Part shown: in pieces, positions 15,319-16,276 of the stretch
Position numbering within the stretch: position 1 is the first letter of the stretch
How the letters are laid out: every line of letters starts with the position of its first letter
Assembly: GCA_041694515.1 (NCBI GenBank)
Contig: JASMSZ010000033.1
Span: 1 to 16,276, forward strand
DNA from: Halanaerobium sp041694515
GTDB lineage: Bacteria > Bacillota > Halanaerobiia > Halanaerobiales > Halanaerobiaceae
Direction of reading: 5' to 3'
Length of the DNA: 16,276 bases
Made by a program: the position numbers and the translations under genes
The notes under the pieces: generated by a model
The model's database searches: none
What the model was told of the DNA's origin: nothing
The model's input: only the letters and a program-made list of their open reading frames with translations

Positions 15319-15786
15319 CTAGTCCTCCTTCACTTTAAAAATAACTTCTAACATATTTTTAAGTATCCGTCCCCTCAAATAATCTCTTTCTGGCAGAGAA
15401 ATTCCCAGAACATTGCGATGAACTGCTCGCTCCATGAGATAATATTCCCTCTCTGAAATCAAGTCATTATCATACAATCTTTTTATAATTCCATGAGCTT
15501 CTCGCTGACTAATTGCACGGTCCAATTTATTAATTACTTTCTGAATTACTTCTTTCTCAGAATTTAAAGTAACTCGAATTATTTTTATAAATCCTCCACC
15601 ACCACGCTGACTCTCAACAACATAACCATTTTCCACTGTAAATCTTGTATCAAGTACATAATTTATTTGGGAAGGAGCACAATCAAAATTTTCAGCTAGT
15701 TGATTCCTTTTGATTTTTACTTTACCTTGATATTTAGAAATTTGTCGCCTTAAATATTGTTCAATCTGATCAGACAAACTTGACAT
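15319..15786 (-). CDS. ctsR: Class III heat-shock repressor CtsR
   Basis: CtsR is the dimeric repressor of clp genes. The 155-aa protein (Bacillus CtsR has 154) has the N-terminal winged helix-turn-helix (QLAENFDCAPSQINYVLDTR) followed by the glycine-rich wing QRGGGGFIKI, in which R61 corresponds to the Arg targeted by McsB and needed for DNA binding. The C-terminal four-helix part (SEREYYLMERAVHRNVLGIS) is the McsB-interaction and dimer region. The ATG at 15784-15786 follows AGGAGGGGGAG. A CtsR operator overlaps its transcription start, so the operon is expected to repress itself and to be released by heat or protein stress. Confidence 0.97.
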   Translation of the reverse strand: MSSLSDQIEQYLRRQISKYQGKVKIKRNQLAENFDCAPSQINYVLDTRFTVENGYVVESQRGGGGFIKIIRVTLNSEKEVIQKVINKLDRAISQREAHGIIKRLYDNDLISEREYYLMERAVHRNVLGISLPERDYLRGRILKNMLEVIFKVKED

Positions 15787-15803
15787 ATTCTCCCCCTCCT
15801 AAC

Positions 15804-15820
15804 TTTGACTTATCTTGACC
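15804..15820 (-). promoter_or_regulatory. CtsR operator upstream of ctsR
   Basis: The minus strand reads GGTCAAGATAAGTCAAA: two heptads, GGTCAAG and AGTCAAA, with a 3-nt spacer, matching the CtsR direct-repeat consensus (A/G)GTCAAA-NAN-(A/G)GTCAAA except for the last base of the first heptad and the centre of the spacer. It lies just downstream of TATAAT at 15825-15830, over the expected transcription start. Confidence 0.88.
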
Positions 15821-15824
15821 TTTA

Positions 15825-15857
15825 ATTATATAATACTATATTTATAAAAAAATGCAA
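15825..15857 (-). promoter_or_regulatory. ctsR operon promoter
   Basis: A perfect TATAAT (15825-15830) lies next to the CtsR operator. Spacing to the nearest -35-like TTGCAT (15852-15857) is 21 nt, too long; an overlapping TATTAT (15830-15835) is 16 nt from it and may be the real -10. The region is certain as a promoter area because of the operator, but the boxes are ambiguous. Confidence 0.6.
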
Positions 15858-15871
15858 GTAAATTATCACAC

Positions 15872-15902
15872 AAAAACACCCACAATTACCGTGAGTGTTT
15901 TT
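15872..15902 (-). terminator. Terminator-type hairpin upstream of ctsR
   Basis: On the minus strand AAAAACACTCAC and GTGGGTGTTTTT pair over about 12 bp around a 7-nt loop. The one non-Watson-Crick position is a T-G wobble on the minus strand but a C-A mismatch on the plus strand, which points to function in minus-strand RNA. It would stop read-through from the rRNA/tRNA operon or from any RNA made in 15903-16013. Confidence 0.7.
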
Positions 15903-15930
15903 AAGGCGAGAATATTTGATTTAAAAATAT

Positions 15931-15999
15931 TAATTTAAAATCTCAAACTTAGCACATAAATAACCCTTTTGCAAGTGCGAAGTTTGAGTTTAAAATTTA
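15931..15999. repeat. Large imperfect inverted repeat between the rRNA operon and ctsR
   Basis: Arms CTCAAACTTAGCAC (15942-15955) and GTGCGAAGTTTGAG (15975-15988) pair over 13 of 14 positions around a 19-nt centre, and outer AT-rich flanks extend the symmetry to about 26 positions per side. It lies between two terminators and has no open reading frame. It could be a small insertion remnant, a structured RNA or a regulatory site; nothing in the sequence decides this. Confidence 0.6.
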
Positions 16000-16013
16000 G
16001 AAAAAAACAAAAT

Positions 16014-16038
16014 AAAAAAAGACCCTATAAAGGTCTCT
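16014..16038 (-). terminator. Terminator after the 5S rRNA-tRNA-Asn genes
   Basis: The minus strand has AGACC, a 7-nt loop and GGTCT, extendable by a G-T and an A-T pair, followed by a run of seven T. It begins about 9 nt after the tRNA CCA end. Confidence 0.8.
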
Positions 16039-16047
16039 AAATAAAAA

Positions 16048-16123
16048 TGGCTCCCCGAGCAAGACTCGAACTTGCGACAAGATGATTAACAGTCATCTGC
16101 TCTACCAACTGAGCTATCGGGGA
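16048..16123 (-). tRNA. tRNA-Asn (anticodon GTT)
   Basis: The minus strand folds as a 76-nt tRNA: acceptor stem TCCCCGA with TCGGGGA, discriminator G and an encoded CCA; D arm GCTCAGTTGGTAGAGC; anticodon stem GATGA/TCATC around CTGTTAA, giving anticodon GTT at 16088-16090; and T arm with GTTCGAGTC. It starts 11 nt after the 5S rRNA and should be cut from the same transcript. Confidence 0.97.
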
Positions 16124-16134
16124 GTATAAAAGGA

Positions 16135-16248
16135 CCGGCAGCGACCTACTCTCCCACATCGTTACCAATGCAGTACCATAGGCGCTGGAGGACTTAACTT
16201 TTGTGTTCGAGATGGGAACAAGTGTTGCCCCTCCGCTATTACCACCGG
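16135..16248 (-). rRNA. rrf: 5S ribosomal RNA
   Basis: The minus strand carries the 5S landmarks: CGGAGGGGCAACACTTGTTC, CCCATCTCGAACACA, AAGTTAAGTCCTCCAGCGCC, ATGGTACTGC and GGGAGAGTAGGTCGCTGCC. The ends pair as helix I (CCGGTGGT with GCTGCCGG), giving about 114 nt; each end is uncertain by a few bases. The remaining bases to the window edge (16249-16276) are the AT-rich spacer toward the presumed 23S gene. Confidence 0.96.
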
Positions 16249-16276
16249 AAATTCATATTTACATGTAATTCTGCTC

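Overview
The window is a gene-dense, AT-rich bacterial segment in which every recognisable gene is read from the minus strand. Both the proteins and the gene order are those of a Firmicutes chromosome, namely the conserved ctsR-mcsA-mcsB-clpC-radA-disA to sigH block. AT-rich codon use, AAGGAGG-type ribosome sites, a CarD gene after disA, and tuf directly after sigH point to an anaerobic clostridial lineage. Halanaerobiales is my best guess, but it is an inference from style and not a proven placement. No mobile element, CRISPR array or phage gene was seen.

Layout in the direction of transcription (right to left): the end of an rRNA operon (5S rRNA, then tRNA-Asn) closes with a terminator at about 16.03 kb. 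An intergenic stretch of about 260 bp follows, holding a large imperfect inverted repeat, a second terminator, and the ctsR promoter with a CtsR operator. Next come the heat-shock/protein-arginine-kinase operon ctsR-mcsA-mcsB-clpC; radA with its own promoter, and disA (c-di-AMP synthase); then carD with a near-consensus promoter, the membrane PIN-TRAM protein (yacL type), ispD and ispF (MEP isoprenoid pathway), a CBS-domain protein fused to a HutP-like domain, and gltX, closed by a terminator. After this come cysS and rlmB, then sigH with its own promoter and terminator, and finally the first 46 codons of tuf at the left edge.

Functionally the segment combines protein quality control (CtsR repressor, McsA/McsB arginine kinase, ClpC unfoldase), DNA integrity and c-di-AMP signalling (RadA, DisA), transcription control (CarD, SigH), isoprenoid precursor synthesis, and translation (GltX, CysS, RlmB, EF-Tu, 5S rRNA, tRNA-Asn). 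Compared with the Bacillus subtilis order, cysE, mrnC and rae1 (yacP) are absent from the gltX-sigH interval, and carD and the CBS-HutP gene are added.

The most unusual gene is the CBS-HutP fusion at 4919-5710. Its C-terminal half resembles the histidine-responsive RNA-binding antiterminator HutP, but all three histidines that hold the metal in HutP are replaced, and two CBS domains with nucleotide-binding-type motifs are joined to its N-terminus. This suggests an RNA-binding regulator rewired to a different ligand. Secondary points of interest are the intergenic inverted repeat before ctsR, an 18-bp perfect palindrome after sigH, and a disA terminator that overlaps the carD promoter.
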